NCBI GenBank assembly: GCA_029260215.1
Contig: JAJDDQ010000007.1
Location: forward strand, 1 to 59,622
Origin: Phycisphaerae bacterium
GTDB taxonomy: Bacteria; Planctomycetota; Phycisphaerae; UBA1845
Length of the DNA: 59,622 nucleotides
Direction of reading: 5' to 3'
Shown here one piece after another: positions 18,219 through 27,407 of the stretch. Every line of letters starts with the position of its first letter. Within the stretch, counting starts at the first letter, position 1. The notes below the pieces were generated by a model. The model did not search any database, was not told the origin of the DNA, and saw only the letters and a program-made list of their open reading frames with translations. The translations under genes and the position numbers were made by a program.

Positions 18219-18611
18219 GGTCCGAACCCGGTCGTGTATTCCTCGCAAGGAACCTGTGCGACGATGTGCGCGGTGTCTGTTCGTGTCGCACGCGACACGG
18301 CTAATACGACAACGCTACTTCCGGTGCGAAGCGTGGATTGTGGGCAGCGAAGCGCGATGGTTCGGTCCCACGGATTGCAATCCGTGGGCTTCAGGGGTCG
18401 ATCGGCGCGTAACCTAGCGCTGTCGTGCTAAGCGGGTGGGGGTGACGTGGGGTGCGCATTGCGTGGTTTAATTCGCTGCGTACGCTGGTTTGAAATATCG
18501 AGCTTTACCCGAAGCTCGCAGCGCTTGGCGAAGAGGAGCTGAACCACCGAGTATCGAATCGTGCGTACGATAGTGCAATCGCACAAAACACTGAATCGGT
18601 TTTGTTCGCGG
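18219..18611. other. Intergenic region with a hairpin repeat
   Basis: No gene seen. It separates the convergent ends of the beta-helix and radical SAM genes and contains the palindrome at 18367-18388. No T-rich intrinsic terminator was recognised. Confidence 0.45.
18367..18388 (+). repeat. Intergenic hairpin repeat, class III
   Basis: CCCACGGATT pairs with AATCCGTGGG around GC, a perfect 10-base-pair stem. It resembles the class I and II hairpins in design (a GC-rich arm, AT-rich inner stem, minimal loop), but has its own sequence and tail (GCTTCAG). Confidence 0.65.
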
Positions 18612-20525
18612 CTATTGGGAGGCGGGGATTTTTCCGTCGGGTTTCAGTGCGGCGTACAGCGGGAGGGATACGATTCTGTCGGAAGCGATTTCGCGAACGG
18701 GAATCGGATCGGCGGGGCGAGACTCCGTGGTCGTGTTCGCATGGCCGTTGGACTGAGCCTGTTCGCCGGTGGGTGAGACGTCGATCATGGGCGTTTTTGG
18801 CTGTGACGGGCCTGCTTCGCGTGTGATGGGGCCTCGCCACAAACGGTACGACCACCGGGTGGAGTGGATCGCGGTTTTGACCAACCCGAGGATGCCGCCG
18901 ATCTGGTTGATCGGGCCTAGGGTGACGCTGTTGGCTGGTCGCGCCAGCATGCGGACGAGGTTGACCGGGTTGTAGAACAAACCGTACGCGAGCAGGACGT
19001 TGAGTTGTGTGCGCCACGGTTTGGGCAAAGATGAAGCCACCACGTGATTCCCATCGAACTGGAACTGCAACACGGGAGCGTTGCCGACGGAATTGAAAAC
19101 GTGCTTGTTCTCGAAGTTGGCTTCGTACGAGCGCGTGCCCACGGCTGGTGTCAGTACGGTGACCTGCATGCTCTGTGCGCCGATTTTGCGCAAAAACTGT
19201 ACTTGGTTGAGGAGTCCGTAGAGTCCGTCGCGGGTGTAGAGCGGCTGCCCGTCGTGATGCATCATCATGGGCATGGGGCAGATGCCGGTTTTGTTCAGGA
19301 TCTCAAAGAGTTCCTTCGTCTTGTTGATCGACTGGCCTTTCTTGATGAGCGTCGCGGTCAGGTCTTCGATCCCCATCCAAAGTGCTCGCAGGCCTGAAAG
19401 TCGCGCAGCGGGCAGCAGGTCGCGGTTTTTCCACGTATCGAATTCGGTCGCTTCGGTTCCCCAGCGAACCATCTTTCTCAGAGGTTTCCCCGCGATCTTG
19501 GCCCGTGCCATCGTGTCGAACATCTGCTCGACGGCGGGCCGATTGTTGAAGAAGTTGTCGTCCGTGCCGAAGAAGAAGCGGATGCCCAACTGTTCGCGGA
19601 GTTGGCGCATCTCATCCACGATGCGCTCGCCGCTCTTGTGGCGGTAGGTTTTTTGGTTGTAGGCTGGAATCGGGCAGTAGTCGCAGTTGAATTTGCAACC
19701 GTGCGAGATGCTCAGCGAGCCGATTGGAGAGTGCAGCCAAACGCGCGAAGCAGCCAGCGGTTGCGATCTCAAATCGCGCCAACGGTGCGGGCGTTCCAAC
19801 AATCGATAGCCGATGACTGGATGCGGTATTTCGTCCAGGTCGCTGACCAGTCGCTGAATGCCGGTCGTGACCAGCGGAGCGTCAACATTTTCGTTCCGGC
19901 GGTAGACCAGCCCCGGGATATCCGTCAGCGCTCCGTCCGCGCGGGCGCGTTGAAAGGCGGAACGCATCGTGCCGGTTTGGCCACGGTACTCAAGCAACAC
20001 TTCGACGAGCTGCATGAGGACGAACTCTTCCCCGGTGACCGCGATGTCCGCTGAGATATTCGGATCACCGCCGATGGCGAACATGTCCCAGGGTTCGTAA
20101 ATCGCCTTGGGGCCACCTGCGATGATGAGCGGCCGTTCTTGTGCCGGGCGGGAACAGGCATCCGCGACGAGCCGGTAGGCGCGCTCGGCGTGAATCTGCA
20201 TGCTCGAAACGAGCAGCATCTCGATCGGTTGCCCGTCGAGCCTGGCTCGGCTGGGGCGAAAGTTCGGGGTCCATTGCTGCAGGACGACGCGCGTGCTGGT
20301 CAGGCCCGAGTCGTACAGCGCTGCCCCAACGGCGCGAGCGCCTGCGGGGGCCATCCTATGGCTGCTGAAGAAGTACGGCAGCAGGCGCGTTCGATTGTCG
20401 AACGCGTACACGACGACGGACGGGATGCTCAATCCTGACGATGCAGTTCTGACACGTTGGCGCAGCGCGCGGTATTCGCCGCTCCTGGTGTATTCGTCGC
20501 CCTTGGCGCGTTTTGGCAATTCCAT
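18612..20525 (-). CDS. B12-binding-type radical SAM protein
   Basis: A 637-residue enzyme of the radical SAM superfamily. The [4Fe-4S]-binding motif is C277-x3-C281-x2-C284 in HGCKFNCDYC, followed by a TIM-barrel region (FFFGTDDNFFNN, GIEDLTATLIKKGQS). The N-terminal ~200 residues resemble a cobalamin-binding-like domain (LIIAGGPKAIYEPWDMF, with the DIAVTGEE segment), as in the HpnP/BchE/MiaB-like group. The C-terminal ~100 residues are basic and disordered. The substrate cannot be inferred; homologues act on lipids, porphyrins or peptides, and no pathway partner is adjacent. Confidence 0.85.
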   Translation of the reverse strand: MELPKRAKGDEYTRSGEYRALRQRVRTASSGLSIPSVVVYAFDNRTRLLPYFFSSHRMAPAGARAVGAALYDSGLTSTRVVLQQWTPNFRPSRARLDGQPIEMLLVSSMQIHAERAYRLVADACSRPAQERPLIIAGGPKAIYEPWDMFAIGGDPNISADIAVTGEEFVLMQLVEVLLEYRGQTGTMRSAFQRARADGALTDIPGLVYRRNENVDAPLVTTGIQRLVSDLDEIPHPVIGYRLLERPHRWRDLRSQPLAASRVWLHSPIGSLSISHGCKFNCDYCPIPAYNQKTYRHKSGERIVDEMRQLREQLGIRFFFGTDDNFFNNRPAVEQMFDTMARAKIAGKPLRKMVRWGTEATEFDTWKNRDLLPAARLSGLRALWMGIEDLTATLIKKGQSINKTKELFEILNKTGICPMPMMMHHDGQPLYTRDGLYGLLNQVQFLRKIGAQSMQVTVLTPAVGTRSYEANFENKHVFNSVGNAPVLQFQFDGNHVVASSLPKPWRTQLNVLLAYGLFYNPVNLVRMLARPANSVTLGPINQIGGILGLVKTAIHSTRWSYRLWRGPITREAGPSQPKTPMIDVSPTGEQAQSNGHANTTTESRPADPIPVREIASDRIVSLPLYAALKPDGKIPASQ

Positions 20526-20676
20526 GTTCGTGTGACCCTTTCTGAAAGGCCGGCTCGCTCAGGCGGCGGACCTCATCCGGCTGGCGTCGGTCAAGAAGAC
20601 CGTCGCATCCAGCCGACCAGACTTTACCACGTCTGAAATTCAGGTCTAGCGCCGATTGGCCAACGGGCACCTTGCG

Positions 20677-22119
20677 CTACTGCAGGAACAGCAGGACATA
20701 GGCTGTAGCCAGCACAATTTGCATCGCAGCGAAAGGGATGGCCAGCTTGACAAAACGGGCGAACGGCATGGCTATACCGTTCTTATGGATGATGGTGACA
20801 GCTACCAGTGTGGAGGCGGACCCGATCGGAGTCAGGTTTCCGCCGAGGTTGGCACCGAAAACGACCGACCACCAGAGCGGATCGGTTGAGGCAGTGACCT
20901 GCGCCTGAAGAATTTTCGCCAGCATGGCTGACAGGGGGATATTATCGGTGACCGAGCTGAAAGCCGCGGACGATACCAGGATCGCACCCGTTCCCGCACC
21001 ATGTCCGATAAGCTCGTTCAGGCTGATGACCTTGGCAAGTCCGACGCCGATCAGATCGAGCACCATCGCGTGCTCCATCACGTTGATGACGACGAACAGA
21101 GCAGCAAAGAACCCCAGTAAGTCCCAGTCCATCGCACGGTAGAACTTGTCCACACTCGACTTGTAGCGCACCAGCATGACCGCCGCAAAGAAAAGTGCCA
21201 CGAAGCTCATGCCCAAATCCTGAACGACAGGCAGGATCGAAGTTGTGGCGATGGTCACGATGAACAGAATCAGTACGACGGTACTGAACCAGAAGAAGCC
21301 GTTGCTTTCGATACCGTCATTCTCGTCGAACCCGCTGACCAGCAATTCCGCTTCTTTTCTTTCTTTGGCGGTGTGCAGCTTTGTAATGCCGAACAGCTTC
21401 GCACCGAGCATGATTGTGGCGATCGTGGCTACGAATACGAACGGGGCGGACTTGACGAAAAACGTCGCGAAGCTGATACCGGCTGCGTTGCCGACAATGA
21501 TGTTGGGCACCGAACTGATGAGCGTCAGCAATCCGCCGATGTTGGTCAATAATCCTTCGATCAGCAGAAAACCGAGCATCATGTTCACTCGGCCCAGCTT
21601 CTTCAGCGACACGCCGGTCAGCGAGCCGACGATGATCATGGCCGTCACGTTGTTCAGCACAGCCGAGAAGACAACCGTCATCAGCCCGTAGAACCATAAG
21701 AGCTTGCGCGGATCGCCTTTGGACGCTTTGGTGAGCTTGATGGCGATCCAGGTGAACAGCCCGGACTTCGACGTGATATCGATGAACAGGCTCGCCCCGA
21801 ATATCAGTGCGATAACGCCCCAGTCGATCGCGGGGATGTACACGGGCAGCGCGATTGTGTGACCCAGGGCGGAATCGAGCGGTGGAAGCTTGATCAGAAA
21901 TTTGTGATCGACGTACTCGTAGAGGTGGAACACATTCGCCATAAACAGGCCGACAAGCGCGAAGACGCCCGCGATGATCGACTTCTTCGCGTGAATCTTC
22001 TCCTCCAACGCCAAGCACAGTATCAGACCGAGGAGCAGGGCAGAAAATACAAGGGTGGTCCCCAGCGGGACTGCGTTTTCGACGCCGGCGTTTGCTGTGG
22101 CAAGAAGCACACGGTTCAT
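20677..22119 (-). CDS. NhaD/ArsB-type ion transporter (probable Na+/H+ antiporter)
   Basis: A 480-residue inner-membrane protein of the ion transporter superfamily with about 12 helices. Family features include two paired hairpin segments with NNVTAMIIVGSLTG and VTDNIPLSAM, and the GANLGGNLTPIGSAST motif of NhaD/ArsB/SLC13 members. Sodium-proton exchange is the closest match, but anion transport cannot be excluded. The ATG at 22119 is favoured; an in-frame TTG at 22152 abuts the stop of the upstream gene. It lies directly downstream of the Usp-like gene (34 bases), which probably forms an operon with it. Confidence 0.8.
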   Translation of the reverse strand: MNRVLLATANAGVENAVPLGTTLVFSALLLGLILCLALEEKIHAKKSIIAGVFALVGLFMANVFHLYEYVDHKFLIKLPPLDSALGHTIALPVYIPAIDWGVIALIFGASLFIDITSKSGLFTWIAIKLTKASKGDPRKLLWFYGLMTVVFSAVLNNVTAMIIVGSLTGVSLKKLGRVNMMLGFLLIEGLLTNIGGLLTLISSVPNIIVGNAAGISFATFFVKSAPFVFVATIATIMLGAKLFGITKLHTAKERKEAELLVSGFDENDGIESNGFFWFSTVVLILFIVTIATTSILPVVQDLGMSFVALFFAAVMLVRYKSSVDKFYRAMDWDLLGFFAALFVVINVMEHAMVLDLIGVGLAKVISLNELIGHGAGTGAILVSSAAFSSVTDNIPLSAMLAKILQAQVTASTDPLWWSVVFGANLGGNLTPIGSASTLVAVTIIHKNGIAMPFARFVKLAIPFAAMQIVLATAYVLLFLQ

Positions 22120-22152
22120 GTCGTGAACAGGCCTTTCTTTAGCGAGGGTCAA

Positions 22153-23013
22153 TCAGAGCATCAGGAGCGGAATTTCACGCAACTCGACCGCCAACGCATA
22201 GGCGATACCGTGCATAGCCAGTTGATCCTCGTCCTTGGTGTTCAGCACCAGCAGGTCAACCTCGTGCCGCACGATCAACCGCTTGTACTCAGACAGGTGA
22301 TGCCCGAACAAGACGAGGTGCTCAACTCGCACACCCGTACGCGACGCCGTGAGGATTTCGACACAGCCGTCGATGTAATCCTGCGGCTCTTTCAGCAGTT
22401 GCGCGCGCACCGCCTCCCGTGCCTCATCGGTGTCGATGGCTGGGATTTTTGAGATGATCTCCATGTATCGTTCGAAGGTTACCTCATCCTCCACGTGCGT
22501 CAGCCACAGTGTGCCGTCGTCTTGCGTAAACCTCGACGCGAAATTGACCAGCCGATCGTCGCCGGTCAGGTGGTTGGCGATGGCCATCACTGTGTCCGTG
22601 TTTTCGATCGCATGCTTCGCGGATCGATCCGCATCCGGGTGCGGCAGCAGCATGATCGGCACGCTTGTATGCTGAGTGAGAAGGTCAACGTGTGTGCCAA
22701 GACTGTAAGGCCATTTCCAGGCGCTGCTGTGCAGGTTGCGGTAGGTGCAGATGATATCCGGGCCGGCTGATTCCACGAGCGTCAGAAGCTCGCCCGCCGT
22801 TTGAAACTCCGATCCGTTCACGTCGCGCCAGCGCACTTTCTCATCAGCGCTGACCACGCCCAGAAATCTACGGGCCTCGTTGCCGAAGGACTTGGCTTTC
22901 TCCTCGTCGCGGTCGGTCACGACAAGGACCGAATCGATTTTGACCCGCTCGTGCCGAAAAATCTCCCGCTCCGCCGAGCGAAACATGCTCTCGAATTGAT
23001 CCACAATCGTCAT
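22153..23013 (-). CDS. Universal-stress-like protein
   Basis: A 286-residue cytosolic protein that looks like two universal stress protein folds in tandem: an N-terminal half with a VDSVLVV-like strand and DRD motif, and a second half ending in VEHLVLFGHHLSEY, HEVDLLVLNTKDED and a final hydrophobic strand (IPLLML), which is the typical Usp C-terminus. The ATP-binding GxxG-x9-GS motif is not clear, so nucleotide binding is doubtful. The frame stays open to 23694, but the upstream part overlaps the glutamate-synthase-like gene and is not Usp-like. It shares an operon with the transporter downstream, suggesting a role in pH or salt stress. Confidence 0.7.
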   Translation of the reverse strand: MTIVDQFESMFRSAEREIFRHERVKIDSVLVVTDRDEEKAKSFGNEARRFLGVVSADEKVRWRDVNGSEFQTAGELLTLVESAGPDIICTYRNLHSSAWKWPYSLGTHVDLLTQHTSVPIMLLPHPDADRSAKHAIENTDTVMAIANHLTGDDRLVNFASRFTQDDGTLWLTHVEDEVTFERYMEIISKIPAIDTDEAREAVRAQLLKEPQDYIDGCVEILTASRTGVRVEHLVLFGHHLSEYKRLIVRHEVDLLVLNTKDEDQLAMHGIAYALAVELREIPLLML

Positions 23014-23096
23014 GATGCACTCGTCCCCTGATCGATGGCCGCCGTCCTGGTCAGCAGCGTGTTGAAGAGCATGGACCCTCAATGTAGTACCGGTCT

Positions 23097-23121
23097 GTGT
23101 GGCACCGGTTTCAAACCGGTG
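23097..23121 (-). repeat. Intergenic hairpin repeat, class II copy 1
   Basis: GCACCGGTTT and AAACCGGTGC flank a single base (23102-23122). Read on the minus strand it matches the copy at 23168-23192 at 21 of 25 positions including the tail GCCACAC; two of the four differences are one compensatory C-G to G-C change in the stem, the other two are in the loop. Confidence 0.75.
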
Positions 23122-23167
23122 CAAACGATGGCGTACTAAATCACACAGATTTCCCGACCCGTGGAAA

Positions 23168-23192
23168 CACGGGTTGAAAACCCGTGCCACAC
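23168..23192 (+). repeat. Intergenic hairpin repeat, class II copy 2
   Basis: CACGGGTT and AACCCGTG around GAA, followed by the tail GCCACAC. It is in inverted orientation to the copy at 23097-23121, with both tails pointing outward, as in REP doublets (BIMEs). Confidence 0.75.
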
Positions 23193-23207
23193 TCTTTCGG
23201 CGGCCCG

Positions 23208-24806
23208 TTAAAACCGCTCCGCGCTGGCAGCTTCCCAAGCCTCGGCGTACGCTCCACGTGTGGAACTTGTACTCGACGGCGATGGCGACAACAACGCGCC
23301 CGGCTCCAGGTACTGGTAGATTCGGCCAAAGTCGCGGACTTCCGTCGGGCTGACGCGTCGCTGAATGTGTCGCGGCCGTAAATCGCCCGCACTGGCCAGC
23401 CCGGCTGCACCGAGAATGTCCAGAAAACTGAGGACTGTGTGACGATGGTAGTTGCACACGCGTTGTTTCTTGCCGGACACGTCCAGGCCACGAACCAGGT
23501 CGGGATCCTGAGTGGCCACACCGACTGGGCAGTGATTTGTATTGCATTTGAGGGCTTGGATGCAGCCGAGTGCGAACATCATAGCCCGAGCGGAGTTGCA
23601 CAGGTCGGCTCCGATGGCCATCTGCTGAATCATGTTGAAGCCGGTGACGATTTTTCCGCTGCAGATAACGCGAGTCTTGTCGCGCAGGCCGCACCCCAGC
23701 AATGCGTTGTTGACGAAGAGCAAGCCATCCGTCAGAGGCATGCCGATCGAGTTGGAGAATTCCATCGGGGCTGCGCCGGTTCCGCCCTCTGCACCGTCAA
23801 CGGTGATGAAGTCGGGGACGATTCCGGTCTCGATCATGGCTTTGCAGATGCTCAAAAACTCGCTCGGCTGACCGACACAGAGTTTGAAGCCCACCGGCTT
23901 GCCGCCGGACAGGTCGCGCAACTGCACCACGAGATCGAGCAGTCCCTTGGGTGTGGAAAATGCTCGGTGATAGGGCGGCGAAATGACATCCTTTCCCAAA
24001 GGGACGCCTCGAATCCGGGCGATTTCGGGTGTCACTTTCGCGCCCGGAAGAATTCCGCCGTGTCCGGGCTTCGCGCCTTGGGACAACTTAATTTCGATCA
24101 TTTTGACCGAATCTATCTTGGCTTTTTCGGAAAATTTGTCGGGATCGAAATACCCATCGCCGGTACGGCAGCCGAAATACCCGGTGCCGATTTGCCAGAT
24201 CAAGTCTCCGCCCGGTTCGAGATGATACGGGCTGATGCCGCCCTCACCGGTGTTGTGGGCGAAGCCGCCGAGTTGCGCGCCGCCGTTCAACGCAAGTATG
24301 GCATTCCTGCTGAGCGAGCCGAAGCTCATGGCCGACACGTTCAGCGTCGAAGCGGCATAGGGTTTGTTGCAGCGTCCCTCGCCGATCAGGACGCGCGGCT
24401 CTTTTTCGGACGGGTGTCTTGGCGTCAGAGAATGGGCGATCCACTCGCTGCCCACTTCGTCCAAATCCCGGATCGTGCCGAAGGGGCGTGTGTCGGTGGC
24501 AACTTTCGCTCGCTGATAAATCACGCTGCGCAGTTCGCGGCTGAACGGCCGTCCGGAGGTATCCGACTCGACGAAGTATTGCTGGATTTCGGGCCGGATT
24601 GCTTCCATCCAGTATCGTGCGCGTCCGATGACCGGGAAGTTGCGAATCACGGCGTGCGAATGCTGGCAACTGTCGTAGATGCCGAGCACGATTAGCGGCC
24701 CGATGAGAACGAACGCCCAGAGCATCGCGGGCCAAGCCAGCGACAGCCCGCCGACGATCGAAATACAGATCGCCGAGATCATCAAGAATATCCTGAGTGG
24801 TGACAC
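23208..24806 (-). CDS. FMN-binding glutamate synthase-like protein
   Basis: A 532-residue protein of the GltB2-type group related to the central domain of glutamate synthase. It has an N-terminal membrane helix pair (FLMISAICISIVGGLSLAWP, LWAFVLIGPLIVLGI), then the FMN barrel (MSFGSLSRNAILALNGGAQLGG, HNTGEGGISPYH, VDGAEGGTGAAP, CSGKIVTGFNM), and the 3Fe-4S cysteine set C-x5-C-x4-C in CIQALKCNTNHC. No glutaminase domain is present, so the ammonia source differs from GltB and the true reaction is uncertain. The GTG at 24806 was chosen over the open frame up to 24884. Confidence 0.85.
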   Translation of the reverse strand: MSPLRIFLMISAICISIVGGLSLAWPAMLWAFVLIGPLIVLGIYDSCQHSHAVIRNFPVIGRARYWMEAIRPEIQQYFVESDTSGRPFSRELRSVIYQRAKVATDTRPFGTIRDLDEVGSEWIAHSLTPRHPSEKEPRVLIGEGRCNKPYAASTLNVSAMSFGSLSRNAILALNGGAQLGGFAHNTGEGGISPYHLEPGGDLIWQIGTGYFGCRTGDGYFDPDKFSEKAKIDSVKMIEIKLSQGAKPGHGGILPGAKVTPEIARIRGVPLGKDVISPPYHRAFSTPKGLLDLVVQLRDLSGGKPVGFKLCVGQPSEFLSICKAMIETGIVPDFITVDGAEGGTGAAPMEFSNSIGMPLTDGLLFVNNALLGCGLRDKTRVICSGKIVTGFNMIQQMAIGADLCNSARAMMFALGCIQALKCNTNHCPVGVATQDPDLVRGLDVSGKKQRVCNYHRHTVLSFLDILGAAGLASAGDLRPRHIQRRVSPTEVRDFGRIYQYLEPGALLSPSPSSTSSTRGAYAEAWEAASAERF

Positions 24807-25019
24807 GATTCCGTCTGGTTCCTCGCAAAATTTTTCTTGATTCCGACGCGCTGCGATTCTAATGCGGGCAGCGCATCCTTCCAAGGGCAGCGTGCATTTT
24901 CCGTGGCAGAGCGATTACGACGATTACGGTTTGCATTGGCCCGTGTTGGTATGAATCCTTGAATCCTCCCTTGGACGTGTTAGGCTCTTCGCGCGTTGGA
25001 AGCGTACGCAGGACCGCAC

Positions 25020-26291
25020 ATGAATCCAGGCATTTTCTCATCTCTCAGTTTTCCACCGGCGGCATCCGGTCTGCGCGGAGTCGCCATGATGGTTGCGTGC
25101 GGACTGCTCGCGGTCGGCGGGGTTCTGTGCGTTGTTCGCGGCCGTGCGATGCTCAGTGTCATCCGTCGCGTTCGGGCGGGTGCTCCGGTGCGGTCAGTGT
25201 TGCTGGCCATTAACTTGGCGGTGATCGCACTCATCCTGATCAATGTTTTTTCCTACTGGGGAATGATCGTCGGGACCGCGTCGCTCGGGCTTGGCCTTTG
25301 TCTATCGGTGTACCTGAAGGCGGTTCAATTCTTCAGTATCGTAGATTCCTTTGTTCGCTACTCGCCCATGAGTTTTTTCATGCTCTATATGCTCTTCGGT
25401 GCCGGCGAGATTCTCCTGAGGCAGAATCCAATGCTTGTCGGTGGCGGCGGAGGGGGCACGCCCGCGCTGAGGGCACTCTACGAAGGATATTACTCGATCA
25501 ATTCAGACGGCCTGCGCGATGACGAGTGGCTTGGCCCGCAATCGGCCGGGGCGTGCATGGATCGCCCCATACTTGCCTTGGGCGATTCATTCACATTTGG
25601 CCAGGGCGTGCGTCAGCACGAGACATATGTCGAGCGACTGGAGGCGCTCCTTCAGAAAAATCCGGGAAGCTGTGCAGAAGTCATCAATGCAGGAAGACAG
25701 GGTGTGAACACGTCCTGGGAATACAGGTACCTGGAAGAGACCGGAGAGTCCTTTGATCCCAAGCTTGTGCTCGTGCAGTTCTACATGAATGACGTGCGTC
25801 CTTCGATCCCCGAGTTGGGGTCCGCTGTTCGAGGCCTTGCCGACTACCTGACTTGGCCTAGAGAACACAGTTACGCACTGTTCTGGTTGCGCGATCGATT
25901 CAAAGCCATTGCGTCGCCTGAGAGGGATCCGTTCCAAGAATATTGGCGGAGCACGGGAAACGAGAATGACCCCGGATGGATTGAGTTTGTCGATGCGATA
26001 GAGGATTTTGGTGCATGGAGTCGAGGCCGGGAAGTGCCGGTTTTTCTGGTCCTGTTCCCGCACGCCGTTCGGCCGCTCCCGCCGGAACATGATCTGTTTG
26101 AAGAGGTTCAGCGTGTAGCCGTTTCCGCGGGCCTCCCGGTTATTGATCTCACGGGTCTTTATGACGACATTGAGCCATCGCGGCGTATCGTCAACCCCAT
26201 TGATCACCATCCAGGGCCTGAGGCGCACAAAGCCGCCGCCGATCGCATCTACGAGTTTCTCACGGAGCGAGACGTGCTCAGCAGCGAATGA
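25020..26291 (+). CDS. SGNH/GDSL-hydrolase-like membrane-anchored protein
   Basis: A 423-residue protein with three or four N-terminal membrane helices (to about residue 130) followed by an SGNH hydrolase domain. The blocks are visible: GDSFTFGQGV (nucleophile Ser), INAGRQGVNT (block II Gly), FYMNDVRPSI (block III Asn) and DHHPGPEAH (block V Asp-x2-His). Such proteins deacetylate or esterify surface polysaccharides. The ATG at 25020 is an unforced choice; the frame extends to 24996. It is divergent from the glutamate synthase-like gene. Confidence 0.8.
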   Translation: MNPGIFSSLSFPPAASGLRGVAMMVACGLLAVGGVLCVVRGRAMLSVIRRVRAGAPVRSVLLAINLAVIALILINVFSYWGMIVGTASLGLGLCLSVYLKAVQFFSIVDSFVRYSPMSFFMLYMLFGAGEILLRQNPMLVGGGGGGTPALRALYEGYYSINSDGLRDDEWLGPQSAGACMDRPILALGDSFTFGQGVRQHETYVERLEALLQKNPGSCAEVINAGRQGVNTSWEYRYLEETGESFDPKLVLVQFYMNDVRPSIPELGSAVRGLADYLTWPREHSYALFWLRDRFKAIASPERDPFQEYWRSTGNENDPGWIEFVDAIEDFGAWSRGREVPVFLVLFPHAVRPLPPEHDLFEEVQRVAVSAGLPVIDLTGLYDDIEPSRRIVNPIDHHPGPEAHKAAADRIYEFLTERDVLSSE

Positions 26292-26351
26292 GCTTCACCA
26301 TTTTCTTGAATTATTCGTAGCTCGTTGGCATCGCATCGTTCAGCAGTGCGA

Positions 26352-26972
26352 TCACTGTTGTTCAGGAGCGAGGACGATGATGCCCGCGTTGCGGAGTGCC
26401 TTTTCGGTTTTTTGTTCGGAGACCCCGCCAACGCGCAGATAGAGTGTCGGCTCGTCGCCGTCCGAGCGCATGGGCGACACGACGGCGCTGATCACGTCGG
26501 TTTGCAGGGATTCAAGCGTCTTGAAAACGTAATGCAGATCTTCAGGCTGGTTTGGCAGTGCGATTTCGATGCACCGTCCGTCGCGATCCAGGCCCAGAAT
26601 GCGCATGAACGCCCGAAGCAGGTCGCGTCTGGTGATGATTCCCACGAGTTGCTTCTTGTTCATGACCGGCAGAGCATTGAAATTGTTCTCGATCAGCATG
26701 GCCAGGGCGTTGTCGAATCCCTCGTGCAGAGCGATCGTTCGGGGCGAGTCGGTCATGATTTCCGACACGCGCAAATGCTCATTGAGTTTGGCGTCGAAGC
26801 CGACGGCTGACCGAATGTCGCGGTCCGATACGATGCCGATCAGCCCGCCGTTTCCATCGACGACGGGGAGCTGATGGAAACCGCCCTGCCGAATTAGGTC
26901 TCCCGCGTGGCGAGCGGAAGCGTCCTCGGTAACAGTCATGGTTGGCGATGTCATGTATTGGGCGACGAACAT
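26352..26972 (-). CDS. Tandem CBS-domain protein with ACT-like tail (AcuB type)
   Basis: A 206-residue cytosolic protein with two CBS motifs: MTSPTMTVTEDAS...GIVSDRDIR and MTDSPRTIALHEG...GIITRRDLL. Residues 145-205 look like an ACT domain (the AcuB arrangement). CBS pairs bind adenosyl ligands and sense energy charge. It begins 12 bases after the stop of the receiver-domain gene on the same strand, so the two are probably one operon. Confidence 0.85.
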   Translation of the reverse strand: MFVAQYMTSPTMTVTEDASARHAGDLIRQGGFHQLPVVDGNGGLIGIVSDRDIRSAVGFDAKLNEHLRVSEIMTDSPRTIALHEGFDNALAMLIENNFNALPVMNKKQLVGIITRRDLLRAFMRILGLDRDGRCIEIALPNQPEDLHYVFKTLESLQTDVISAVVSPMRSDGDEPTLYLRVGGVSEQKTEKALRNAGIIVLAPEQQ

Positions 26973-26984
26973 GGATATTCTCGT

Positions 26985-27407
26985 CTAGTGTTCCTGAGTG
27001 CTCTGCCCGCCCAGCATTAGTGCCAACGCGGAAAGTTTGAACGGCTTCTCAATCAACAGCGTTCCGTCACCGGCCACCGTGCGACGACGGGCAGGGTCCG
27101 TGACAGTCCGCAAGATGACGATACGCGCGTTTCGCGAGCGTGCAAGGGCTTGGATCGCGTCGATCTCAGCCTCCGGGAACTCGTCGCTGATCACCAAAGC
27201 GTCGATCGGCCTCGATTTGAGAATATCGCGGACCTCATGAATGTTGGACGCGGACAAAACCGAGTAACGCGTCCGAAAATAGGCTTCGATCGACCACCGC
27301 GTCAGCCGGTCCGGTTCGGCGACCAACAAGCCCGGTGGCCGCCGCCTCCCGCGTTCGTCGTCACCGCATTGCGCTGATTGCCCTGTCGTTGTTCGATCCA
27401 CAGCCAT
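26985..27407 (-). CDS. Stand-alone response-regulator receiver domain
   Basis: A 140-residue protein that is almost entirely a CheY-like receiver: acidic pocket AEPD, phospho-acceptor Asp in ALVISDEFPE, the Thr/Ser position after VILRTVTD and the conserved Lys in LLIEKPF. No output domain is present, so it must act through a partner, for which the adjoining CBS-ACT protein is a candidate. No histidine kinase is in the window. The first 25 residues are basic and low in hydrophobicity, so the real start may be internal. Confidence 0.75.
   Translation of the reverse strand: MAVDRTTTGQSAQCGDDERGRRRPPGLLVAEPDRLTRWSIEAYFRTRYSVLSASNIHEVRDILKSRPIDALVISDEFPEAEIDAIQALARSRNARIVILRTVTDPARRRTVAGDGTLLIEKPFKLSALALMLGGQSTQEH

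Noticed and set aside
23014-23694. Upstream extension of the Usp-like gene to 513 residues
   Set aside because: The added part overlaps the glutamate-synthase-like gene on the same strand and has no Usp-like sequence.
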